In this document: piece after piece, positions 8,690 to 16,054 of the stretch
Position numbering within the stretch: the stretch's first letter is position 1
How the letters are laid out: each line of letters starts with the position of its first letter
Program-made: the position numbers and the translations under genes
Assembly: GCA_944325155.1 (NCBI GenBank)
Contig: CALUYY010000001.1
Coordinates: 62,001-126,000 of the forward strand
DNA: 64,000 nt
Reading direction: 5' to 3'
From: Candidatus Gastranaerophilales bacterium
GTDB lineage: Bacteria; Cyanobacteriota; Vampirovibrionia; Gastranaerophilales; Gastranaerophilaceae
The notes under the pieces: model-generated
What the model was told of the DNA's origin: nothing
The model's input: the letters and a program-made list of their open reading frames with translations, nothing else
Database searches by the model: none

Positions 8690-10278
8690 ATATTATAAAA
8701 AACAATTATATCGCCGGTAACAATTTTTGTATCCCCGTTGGGAACAAAAGAGTTGCCGGCTCTTTTAATTAAAGCAATTAAAAAACCTTCCTGAAAATCA
8801 ATTTCTTTTATCAATTTATTTTTCCACTGGTGATTTTTTGTAATTTCCATTTCTTTTAATTTGATATCTGAAGTTGAATGGGTAACGGTTGTTCCGATTA
8901 AAACAAGATCATTTTCAAGAATTTTAATATCGCCCTTGGGAACAATTTTACATCCCTGCCTTTGAATTACAAGAATTAAAGACTTGTTATCAAGTTTTAT
9001 ATCTTTTAATTTCTTATCACGCCAGGGGTGGCTGTTTGTAACCAAAGTTTTTGATAAAGTTATTGCCGACTCGTTTTGATAGTCGTTAAAAGTTTTTAAG
9101 ACATCGGAATATTCATCTATCATATCAAGCTTTTGAGCAAACCAGGGTAATAATGAACCTTGAAATGCAACCGATATAAAAGATACAAAAAATACAATAT
9201 GAAATAAATCAAACTTTAAATCGGCGCTTTCGGCAACCGCAAAAATCGCAAATACGATTGAAGCCGCCCCTCTTAAGCCGGCCAATGAAACAAAGGCGAT
9301 TTGGTTTAATTTTGCCCTGAACGGAAGCATTATGAGAGAAATAGCAATCGGTCTTGCAATAAAAGATAAAAATAAAACAATTAAAATCGAAGGAACAAAA
9401 ATTTCATAAATTCTTGAAGGGGTTGATAAAAATCCGAGAAGGAAAAATATAATAATCTGTGATAGCTGGGTTATTCCGTCAAAAAAGTAAATAAGGTTGA
9501 TTTTATTTTTAATTTCGCTGTTTCCTAAAATTATCCCCGTTATATAGACGCTTAAAAATCCGTTTCCGCCGATTAAATCAGGAATTGCATAAGAAGCAAG
9601 AGCAAGGGCAACGACAAATAAAGTGTCCGTTCCCTCCTGAATTAAGTCAGTCTTTTTATAAATTAAAATTCCCGCTTTTGCGATTAAAATACCGGATATT
9701 ATTCCGTATCCGATTTGTGCAATAAACATGGGAAAAACGGATTCAACTCCGGCGCCTTTTAAAAGAATAAGGCCTAAAACCGTCAGCATATATGCAAAAG
9801 GATCGTTTGACCCGGATTCAATTTCAAGCAAAGATGCCGTATTATATTTTAAATTTAATTTTTTTGACCTTAATATTGAAAATACGCTTGCCGCATCGGT
9901 TGAAGATAAAATGGCGCCGATTAAAAAACTCTCTTGAAAATTAATTTTTAAAAAATAGTAACAAAAAGCCGTTGTTAACAGTGCGGTAAAAACCGTTCCC
10001 AAAGAAGACAAAAGAGCGGATTGAAAATTTAAAACTTTATCTTTTATATTCCTGGTGCAAAAACCCCCGTAGAAAATTATAAATAATAAGGCAACGGTGC
10101 AAAGTTTGGCGGTGAGATCATAATTATTGTATGAAATTTTTAAAATACCGTCTTCGCCGAATAAAATTCCCAAAAGCATAAATAAAAGCAAAGCGGGCAT
10201 TCCCAGCTTGCTTGAAAATTTATTTGTTATAAGGCAGAAAAATATGACAACTGCACAAAATAAAATTAAAACGGACAT
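8686..10278 (-). CDS. K+/H+ antiporter, CvrA/NhaP2 family, with TrkA-C domains
   Basis: 530 aa. About twelve hydrophobic segments fill the first 390 residues with CPA1-type signatures: GAILSSTDAASVF and SGSNDPFAY in the exchanger core, and LAGLRGAASIVFA near the end. Two C-terminal modules of about 70 residues each (from about 400 and 470) resemble RCK_C/TrkA-C ligand-binding domains, typical of the NhaP2/CvrA branch. It should exchange K+ (or Na+) for H+ across the inner membrane. The ATG at 10278 has AAGGAG upstream. It converges with the 7328 gene and is divergent from the carbonic anhydrase gene with a 93-bp gap. Confidence 0.9.
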   Translation of the reverse strand: MSVLILFCAVVIFFCLITNKFSSKLGMPALLLFMLLGILFGEDGILKISYNNYDLTAKLCTVALLFIIFYGGFCTRNIKDKVLNFQSALLSSLGTVFTALLTTAFCYYFLKINFQESFLIGAILSSTDAASVFSILRSKKLNLKYNTASLLEIESGSNDPFAYMLTVLGLILLKGAGVESVFPMFIAQIGYGIISGILIAKAGILIYKKTDLIQEGTDTLFVVALALASYAIPDLIGGNGFLSVYITGIILGNSEIKNKINLIYFFDGITQLSQIIIFFLLGFLSTPSRIYEIFVPSILIVLFLSFIARPIAISLIMLPFRAKLNQIAFVSLAGLRGAASIVFAIFAVAESADLKFDLFHIVFFVSFISVAFQGSLLPWFAQKLDMIDEYSDVLKTFNDYQNESAITLSKTLVTNSHPWRDKKLKDIKLDNKSLILVIQRQGCKIVPKGDIKILENDLVLIGTTVTHSTSDIKLKEMEITKNHQWKNKLIKEIDFQEGFLIALIKRAGNSFVPNGDTKIVTGDIIVFYNI

Positions 10279-10336
10279 TTTAAACTCCTTATATTTAATA
10301 TATCAAAGAGAATAAAAAATTAAAATCGTTTTTGGT

Positions 10337-10365
10337 TTGGCAATAAATAAAAACTAAACTATAAT
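10337..10365 (+). promoter_or_regulatory. Sigma70-type promoter of the carbonic anhydrase gene, probably leaderless
   Basis: TTGGCA (10337-10342), a 17-nt spacer and TATAAT (10360-10365). The ATG begins at 10372, only 6 nt after the -10 box, and no Shine-Dalgarno fits in between. Transcription would start at or next to the start codon. Confidence 0.7.
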
Positions 10366-10371
10366 AAAGAA

Positions 10372-10956
10372 ATGGAAAATAATTTAGAACTCGGAAAAAA
10401 AGAATTAAACAAACTTCTTTTTGGAAACAAAAATTTTGTGCAAGGTACGCCCAATGCAAAAAATATGTGCCTTGAAACATTAAAAAAGTTTGCATTTCAT
10501 CAGGAACCCTATGCCGCCGTTTTAAGCTGCTCCGATTCAAGAGTCGTTCCCGAAATTATTTTTGACTGCGGAATAGGTGAATTATTTGTTATAAGAGTTG
10601 CAGGCATTGCTCTCGGTCCGAATGTTACGGAAAGCATAGAATATGCCGTTAAAAAACTAAAAGTTCCGCTTTTAATATTGCTCGGACACGATGATTGCGG
10701 AGTTATGAAATATGCAAAAGAACATTACCCCGTTATGACGGATGACTTTAAATCGATAATGAGCGCCGTGTATCCTGTTTTGGATAAAAAAGAAGACATT
10801 AAATGTCATAACTTTTTTGCAATGGAGCACACAAAATGGGTTGAAAAAACTTTAATTGAAAAATCAAAAATTGTAAAAACGGCTGTCGACAATAAAGAAT
10901 TATTAATTGCAAAGTGCCACTTTGACCATTCAACGGGGCTTGTGAATTTAATATAG
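10372..10956 (+). CDS. can: Beta-class carbonic anhydrase
   Basis: 194 aa, typical of a compact beta-class enzyme. It interconverts CO2 and bicarbonate in the cytoplasm. The zinc and active-site residues are all present: CSDSR (C53, D55, R57) and GHDDCG (H106, C109). The start lies 6 nt after a consensus -10 box without a Shine-Dalgarno, so the message is probably leaderless. CreD starts 9 nt downstream and is likely cotranscribed. Confidence 0.93.
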   Translation: MENNLELGKKELNKLLFGNKNFVQGTPNAKNMCLETLKKFAFHQEPYAAVLSCSDSRVVPEIIFDCGIGELFVIRVAGIALGPNVTESIEYAVKKLKVPLLILLGHDDCGVMKYAKEHYPVMTDDFKSIMSAVYPVLDKKEDIKCHNFFAMEHTKWVEKTLIEKSKIVKTAVDNKELLIAKCHFDHSTGLVNLI

Positions 10957-10965
10957 GGATAATTT

Positions 10966-12153
10966 ATGGAAGATAAAAAGAAAAGTTCAAAGGTTAAAAA
11001 ATTCTACATTCTTTTAATCATGCTTATTATTCTTCTCATACCGATAGCATACCTTAATTCAATCGTAAACAACAGACAAGACTATAAAAATGAAGCCGTT
11101 AACTTTATTCAAAAATCCTGGGGCGGCATGCAAAGAATAAATGCGCCTGCGATTTATTATTCAATCCAAAATAAAGACCAAACTGAAAATAAATATCTTG
11201 AATTAAACAACTATAATGTAAATGTTAAGCTTGACACACAATACAGGAAAAAAGGAATTTTTAAAATACCTGTCTATACGGCAAATGTTAATCTTAGCGG
11301 TGATTTTACGAATAATTTAAATTTAAAAAACAAAGAACTGACATTTGAATTCACTATATCAGATTCAAAAGGCTTTACCGAACAGCCGAAAGTAAAAATT
11401 TTATCGGACAATTTTAAAACTGCACCAAAAAATAAATTCAACATCAAAATACATAACCAAAAATCAATTCCTTTTGAAATTCAATATAAAATAAGGGGAA
11501 CAAATAAAATATTTGCGGAACCGAAAGGAATGGAAAACAAAATTTCAATTGAAGGCAACTGGGCAGATCCGTCTTTTGAAGGAGATTTTCTGCCTGTTGA
11601 GAAAAAAATAACAAAAGAAAATTTTAGAGCCGAATGGAAAATCCCTTTTATTGCAACATCATCCGTAATGAACCCCGAAGCCGGCGTTTCACTCCTTGTT
11701 CCCGTTGATAATTATAAAATGTCCGTAAGAACGACTAAATACGCATTTCTGTTTTTATCATTAATGTTTTTATCATTTTTTATATTTGAAATCAGCTCAT
11801 CAAATAAAAAACCCGTCCATCAGCTTCAATATTTAATTATGGGCGGAGCGGGGCTTGTATATTATCTTTTATTGGTTTCGATGTCTGAATTTATGCCGTT
11901 TTTAGTTTCTTATATAATCGCCTGTCTTATGACAACGGGTTTAATCGGGTTATACACCTATTTTGTAATAGTTAAAAAAGAAGATATAAAGTTTCCGCTT
12001 ATAATATCTGTTATTTTGGCTCTTTTGTATATATTTTTATACGTACTTCTCGCACTTACCGACTATTCGCTTCTTACAGGTTCAATCGGTCTTTTTATAA
12101 TAACTGCGATTGTTATGTATACAACAAGAAAAATTGAATGGTACAATGATTAA
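10966..12153 (+). CDS. creD: CreD-family inner membrane protein
   Basis: 395 aa. An N-terminal transmembrane segment (about residues 12-32) is followed by SWGGMQRINAPAIYY, matching the CreD signature after the first membrane span. A periplasmic beta-rich region comes next, then about five or six C-terminal transmembrane helices (about 255-385). The role of CreD is poorly defined; it is linked to envelope integrity. A GGGA ribosome site precedes the ATG. The gene follows the carbonic anhydrase gene closely. No CreBC-type two-component system is adjacent. It overlaps the convergent gene at 12150 by 4 bp. Confidence 0.87.
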   Translation: MEDKKKSSKVKKFYILLIMLIILLIPIAYLNSIVNNRQDYKNEAVNFIQKSWGGMQRINAPAIYYSIQNKDQTENKYLELNNYNVNVKLDTQYRKKGIFKIPVYTANVNLSGDFTNNLNLKNKELTFEFTISDSKGFTEQPKVKILSDNFKTAPKNKFNIKIHNQKSIPFEIQYKIRGTNKIFAEPKGMENKISIEGNWADPSFEGDFLPVEKKITKENFRAEWKIPFIATSSVMNPEAGVSLLVPVDNYKMSVRTTKYAFLFLSLMFLSFFIFEISSSNKKPVHQLQYLIMGGAGLVYYLLLVSMSEFMPFLVSYIIACLMTTGLIGLYTYFVIVKKEDIKFPLIISVILALLYIFLYVLLALTDYSLLTGSIGLFIITAIVMYTTRKIEWYND

Positions 12154-12911
12154 TTTTCATACACCAAAGAACCTCTGAAAAGGTCTGCCTCTTTAAAATT
12201 AATCTGCCTCATTTTAACGTCAATATATCCGCCCAGCCTGTCAAGATCGTATGAGCCTATAATAATTGCCGAATTTCTGCCCAGTTTTTTATTAATTAAT
12301 TTAAAAAGCTCTGAAATTTCATTAATCGATAAATACGGTATCATATTTCTGCACAATAAAACCGTATTTGGCGTTTTATTATCCATTTTTGAAAGTTTTG
12401 ATAAAATATCGCCGCATGAAAAATTAACCTTATTTCTTAAAACAGGTGCAACAAAATAAGGAATGCTTCCTTCCTCGCTTCTTTTATAAACGGATTCATA
12501 AGAAGGTTTCATATAATCATCAATATCCAAATTATAATAATCAAATTTATCAACATCGGAAGGGCTTAAAGAAATAATTCCATTATTTGCGTCATCAATC
12601 AACAATTTGCTGCAATCAAATGCTTCAATCGGAAAAAATTTTTTACCGCCGGGTATTTTTTTATCTAAAATCATTGCAAGGCTGTACGGCTCGCTGCCGT
12701 CAGAACATGCGGCATTTAGCACATTAACTTTTTGAGCATTTTTATATTTATTTTCAAGATAATAAGATAATAAATTCCAATCCAAATCGCTTCTGAACAT
12801 TCTTGTATAACAGCAGGCATATTTTCTCCTGCCGTCAATTGTAGAGCGAAGATAATTAACGTTATTTGCACAAAATGAAAGATTATAATTTTTAACGGGT
12901 GAAATATTCAT
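12150..12911 (-). CDS. CheR-like SAM-dependent methyltransferase, orphan, copy 1
   Basis: 253 aa. The SAM-binding motif VLNAACSDGSEPYSLAM corresponds to the CheR signature (A-C-S-x-G-x-E-P-Y-S), and LLCRNMIPYL matches CheR's CRNxxIYF segment. The short N-terminal CheR helical domain is replaced by MNISPVKNYNLSFCANN, a lineage-type FxA/FxG head. No chemotaxis genes are nearby, so the substrate may not be a chemoreceptor. It is a close paralog of the 13930-14691 protein, which has the same length. The upstream region is AT-rich with no clear Shine-Dalgarno. Confidence 0.8.
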   Translation of the reverse strand: MNISPVKNYNLSFCANNVNYLRSTIDGRRKYACCYTRMFRSDLDWNLLSYYLENKYKNAQKVNVLNAACSDGSEPYSLAMILDKKIPGGKKFFPIEAFDCSKLLIDDANNGIISLSPSDVDKFDYYNLDIDDYMKPSYESVYKRSEEGSIPYFVAPVLRNKVNFSCGDILSKLSKMDNKTPNTVLLCRNMIPYLSINEISELFKLINKKLGRNSAIIIGSYDLDRLGGYIDVKMRQINFKEADLFRGSLVYEN

Positions 12912-13035
12912 ATGTGAATAAAACGCAAAAAAAATTTATTTATCTAAAAAATTAAGAATTATTAAATTTATTATAAAAAAACATAAATTTTTAAAATTAA
13001 TTACCGATAAAAATAAAGGAAAGGAAAATAAGGAA

Positions 13036-13908
13036 ATGAGCTTTGAACTTACCATATCAGGTAAAGTATATGTTTTTGATACGCAAAAAGAATATCAAAA
13101 AGTAAAAGAAATGACGCCCAAAGAACAAAAGGCGTACATTTCAAAAACGGTAAATGAAGATGAATTGCAGGAAACAAATTTTGAAGAAGAAACGGAAGAA
13201 AATGAAAATTTAAATGAAGAGCCGATAATCAACTCAAATATAGCGGCAATAGATGAACAAATTATAAGTCTTGAAGAAACAAGAACAAAGCTCTATAATT
13301 CACTTGCAGGGGCACTTGAAGAAGAATACACGGAAAAAATATTAAATGAAATTTCAAATATACAAAATCAAATTACAAGTTTAAGAAGCGAAGCTATAAA
13401 TTATCTTACCTCAAATACAATGCCGCAAAGCGCAAACGACACGTCGCAAATATCAGGCATGACAGCAAATGACGGAGGCGGCATAGTAAGTTTTGCCGAA
13501 AAATTCTTAGGCGAAAAAAACCCGAGCAGAAGTGCGGGTAAAAACCCGTTTGTAAGAGTTGAAAGAGGCGGAAGCTGCGATGACTTTGCAACATATATAA
13601 TAGATAATTCGCTTAGTGAAGACATGAGAGCCGACTGGTACAATAAACTCTCGGAAAATGAGAAAGCCTGGGGGCCCGATGTTTTCAGAGCTGCAAAGGA
13701 AGCGGGTGCCACGGTCAAATTAAGCGAAGCAAAAGCGGGTGATCTTTGTGCGATTGATTTGAACGGAAACGGCGGAATGGATCACACGGTAATTATCAAA
13801 GAAGTTAAAAACGGAAAAGTCTATGTTATAGAATCAAACGGCGGAACAGTACAAAATAAAACGTATAATGAAAGTCAGGTCTGCTCAATCGCAAGAACAA
13901 CAAAATAA
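13036..13908 (+). CDS. CHAP/NlpC-like amidase with conserved N-terminal head
   Basis: 290 aa. ATG 13036 has GGAAAATAAGGAA just upstream. The head (FELTISGKVYVF, EYQKVKE, VNEDELQE; residues 3-50) aligns with the head of the giant protein at 4155. A short coiled coil spans about residues 70-125. The C-terminal domain (from about 150) has GSCDDFATYI with C181 as the likely nucleophile, GDLCAIDLNGNGGMDHTVII with H250 as the likely base, and VIESNGG, as in CHAP/NlpC-type peptidoglycan amidases. There is no signal peptide. It sits between the two CheR-like paralogs. Confidence 0.83.
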   Translation: MSFELTISGKVYVFDTQKEYQKVKEMTPKEQKAYISKTVNEDELQETNFEEETEENENLNEEPIINSNIAAIDEQIISLEETRTKLYNSLAGALEEEYTEKILNEISNIQNQITSLRSEAINYLTSNTMPQSANDTSQISGMTANDGGGIVSFAEKFLGEKNPSRSAGKNPFVRVERGGSCDDFATYIIDNSLSEDMRADWYNKLSENEKAWGPDVFRAAKEAGATVKLSEAKAGDLCAIDLNGNGGMDHTVIIKEVKNGKVYVIESNGGTVQNKTYNESQVCSIARTTK

Positions 13909-13929
13909 TTCATAAAAAAGCCCAAAAAA

Positions 13930-14691
13930 TCAATTTTGATAAACCGGTGAATCACAAGAAATCCCGGCCGGCTTAAATCCTGATGTAATCATTTTATGAT
14001 TAATAAAACTGCCTGTCTTATCGTAATCATATGCGCCGAATACAACGGTGGAATTTTTCCCGAGTTTTTTTGAAATTAGATCAAAAAGTGCGTTTCTTTC
14101 TTTAAAGCTCAAATAAGGGAACATATTTCTGCACAATAAAACGGTATTTGGCGTTTTATCATCCATTTTTGAAAGCACGTTCAAAATTTCTCCGAGTCTG
14201 AAATTTACATTTTCCCTCAGATTATCTTTTGCCTGATATAACGTATATTCAATCGAGTTAGAATATAAGGGGTTTTTGACAGGCTCAAAATAATCCTCAT
14301 GATTAATTCCCTGATGAATAAAATATGCATAATCCATTAAAGAAAAATTAACCAAACCTCTCTTTGCGCCCGCAATAATTCTTTCATTGTAATCAAACGC
14401 ATCAATGGGAAAAAACTTAAGCGCATCATCTTCTAAATTCTTTTTAAGCGCCATAACAATACTATACGGCTCGCTGCCGTCAGAACATGCGGCATTTATA
14501 ACATTTACCTTTCTGACACCATGATAGCGTTCTTTAAGGTAGGAAGAAAAACTGTCCCACTTGATATCGGGTCTGAAAAACTGGGTATAACAAGATACTT
14601 GTTTTAATTCATTATCATGGGTTTTTCTTGAATATACGACCCTGTTGGCACTAAATGAAGGGGATGAATATGAAATCGGGGCAATATGCAT
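13930..14691 (-). CDS. CheR-like SAM-dependent methyltransferase, orphan, copy 2
   Basis: 253 aa from ATG 14691. An upstream in-frame start at 14751 would add 20 hydrophobic residues that the paralog lacks, and 14691 gives exactly the paralog's length. Motifs: VINAACSDGSEPYSIVM for SAM binding and LLCRNMFPYL as in CheR. The head is MHIAPISYSSPSFSANR, again an FxA type. Two stretches of DNA (near 14125-14178 and 14463-14497) are almost identical to the 12150-12911 gene while the rest has diverged, which suggests gene conversion. The substrate is unknown. Confidence 0.8.
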   Translation of the reverse strand: MHIAPISYSSPSFSANRVVYSRKTHDNELKQVSCYTQFFRPDIKWDSFSSYLKERYHGVRKVNVINAACSDGSEPYSIVMALKKNLEDDALKFFPIDAFDYNERIIAGAKRGLVNFSLMDYAYFIHQGINHEDYFEPVKNPLYSNSIEYTLYQAKDNLRENVNFRLGEILNVLSKMDDKTPNTVLLCRNMFPYLSFKERNALFDLISKKLGKNSTVVFGAYDYDKTGSFINHKMITSGFKPAGISCDSPVYQN

Positions 14692-14755
14692 TTTATAAGT
14701 CCGTATTTTAATTACACATAAATAAAACATGTAAAAATTATTTTTAAACAAAATA

Positions 14756-14782
14756 AAAACCGCTTTAAATTAAAGCGGTTTT
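14756..14782 (-). terminator. Rho-independent terminator
   Basis: AAAACCGCTTTAA (14756-14768), a single A, then TTAAAGCGGTTTT (14770-14782): 13-bp perfect arms with A/T flanks. It lies 106 nt past the current stop of the 14888-15829 gene but only 24 nt past the stop of that gene's alternative, frame-shifted tail. Confidence 0.8.
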
Positions 14783-14805
14783 AATAAAATAAGCTGATTG
14801 GATTT

Positions 14806-14887
14806 TTAAGCTGCAACAGCTAAATCTCCGTCTTTTTCATATTCTTCTTCGTCGTCTTTATCTCTATCGTTATCAAAGGGGTTTGTT
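14806..14887 (-). other. Detached C-terminal tail of the 14888-15829 gene (other frame)
   Basis: On the minus strand a second frame continues smoothly past the stop at 14888: ...KDKTNPFDNDRDKDDEEY, then EKDGDLAVAA and a TAA at 14806. The composition is acidic like the parent protein. Removing one copy of the 13-bp repeat at 14885-14910 would join the two frames, so this looks like the original C-terminus. Confidence 0.55.
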
Positions 14888-14910
14888 TTATCTTTTTGTT
14901 TTATCTTTTT
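14885..14910. repeat. Perfect 13-bp tandem duplication inside a gene end
   Basis: GTTTTATCTTTTT occurs twice without a gap (14885-14897 and 14898-14910). Because 13 is not a multiple of three, the duplication shifts the reading frame of the minus-strand gene and creates the stop at 14888-14890 inside the repeat. Confidence 0.85.
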
Positions 14911-15829
14911 CTTTTACATTTTTATTATCTTTATTTTCTTCATCAGGCTCCTGAATTTGAAGTCTTTCATCCTGATTTATCATATCCTGAACTGCAGAGC
15001 CTATTGAACCGGCGTATTCATGGTACATTTGAATAATTCCGTCATCCAATTGTCTGAAAGCGGAAATCATTCCGAATTGTTCTTTATGTCCGTCAAGTTT
15101 CAATTCATAATTTTCAAGGTTAGATTTGCACAGGAACCCGAATGAGCCGCCCTGCAAAATAGCATATTCATCTGCCGTTAATTCAGCCTCGGGAATTGAT
15201 TTGAATTCTTCAAGTTCGGAAGCTTCAATTGAGTTTATTTCATCGGAAATTGAAGCGTATTCTCTTATTAAATCGGACATTTCGGAAATTTTTCCGGTTG
15301 CTCTGTCAAGACCGCTGAATACTTCTGCTATATCTTGTTCATAGGTGCTGTTATCAACTCCTGCCGTAATTTGAGCATTCAAATCGGAAATCTCAACCTG
15401 TTCGCCGTTTTTTCTTGCCTGAAGGAATGCGGCAACGGAATTTTCAATAACATCCAAAATACGAAGATATTCGTTTTTGGTTACTTTTTCCTGTTCTGCA
15501 AGAGTTTCATCATAAATCACGCCGATTTCATCGCTGACTTTATCCATCTGGACTTCTTTTTTCTCGGCAGATTCTCTTAATTCGCCCTTACGGTCGCCTT
15601 CGGTTTTTGTTTCGTCATCTTCTTTTACGACATCCGTGCCCAATTGGTTTGAGAGCATTTCAAGATCATAATCGCTTAAGTTTGCGGCATTAATTGTATA
15701 TTCGCCGTTATCGCTTGTAAATGTCAAAATATTATCTTCGTATGTTACTTCGACATTACGGCTTTGGACGGCGGATCCGTTTGCGCCCGCATATTGATTG
15801 TATTGGTTTACTATGGAGTTAATAGACAT
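14888..15829 (-). CDS. Acidic helical protein of unknown function, C-terminus frameshifted
   Basis: 313 aa in the present frame. I recognise no catalytic domain. The N-terminus (QYNQYAGANGSAVQS, then beta-like VEVTYEDNILTFTSDNGEYTI) is followed by an acidic linker and mostly helical or coiled-coil sequence to residue 270, then an acidic Asp/Glu/Lys tail. It fits the surrounding group of acidic, signal-less coiled-coil proteins, but carries no hydrolase domain. The present C-terminus results from a 13-bp tandem duplication. The upstream region holds a 17-bp AT motif shared with the 3972 gene. The start has only a weak purine-rich ribosome site. Confidence 0.75.
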   Translation of the reverse strand: MSINSIVNQYNQYAGANGSAVQSRNVEVTYEDNILTFTSDNGEYTINAANLSDYDLEMLSNQLGTDVVKEDDETKTEGDRKGELRESAEKKEVQMDKVSDEIGVIYDETLAEQEKVTKNEYLRILDVIENSVAAFLQARKNGEQVEISDLNAQITAGVDNSTYEQDIAEVFSGLDRATGKISEMSDLIREYASISDEINSIEASELEEFKSIPEAELTADEYAILQGGSFGFLCKSNLENYELKLDGHKEQFGMISAFRQLDDGIIQMYHEYAGSIGSAVQDMINQDERLQIQEPDEENKDNKNVKEKDKTKR

Positions 15830-15860
15830 TTTTTATTTCTTTCGTTTTTTGCTTCCTACA

Positions 15861-15877
15861 TATATATAAAGTATATA
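15861..15877 (-). promoter_or_regulatory. 17-bp AT motif upstream of 15829, identical to 3995-4011
   Basis: TATATATAAAGTATATA, the same 17 bp as at 3995-4011 and in the same orientation toward its downstream gene. It is a candidate -10 or operator element shared by two members of the acidic coiled-coil group. Confidence 0.4.
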
Positions 15878-16054
15878 TAAAAGCTATAATTTCAAATTTA
15901 AATTTTTTTGTTACATTTGTTAACAATTTAAAATGGGCGGCAGACTGCAAATGTGTCATTGTTTAGTTTTGTAAAAATACAAAAGTTGAATAATAAAATA
16001 AAGCAATTAAATATATGGGGTTGTTTTAATTAGACCAAAAACGGGAGACAATAA

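Noticed and set aside
12150-14691. Chemotaxis locus
   Set aside because: The methyltransferases have CheR-like motifs, but no CheA, CheB, CheW or receptor genes are present and the CheR N-terminal domain is missing.
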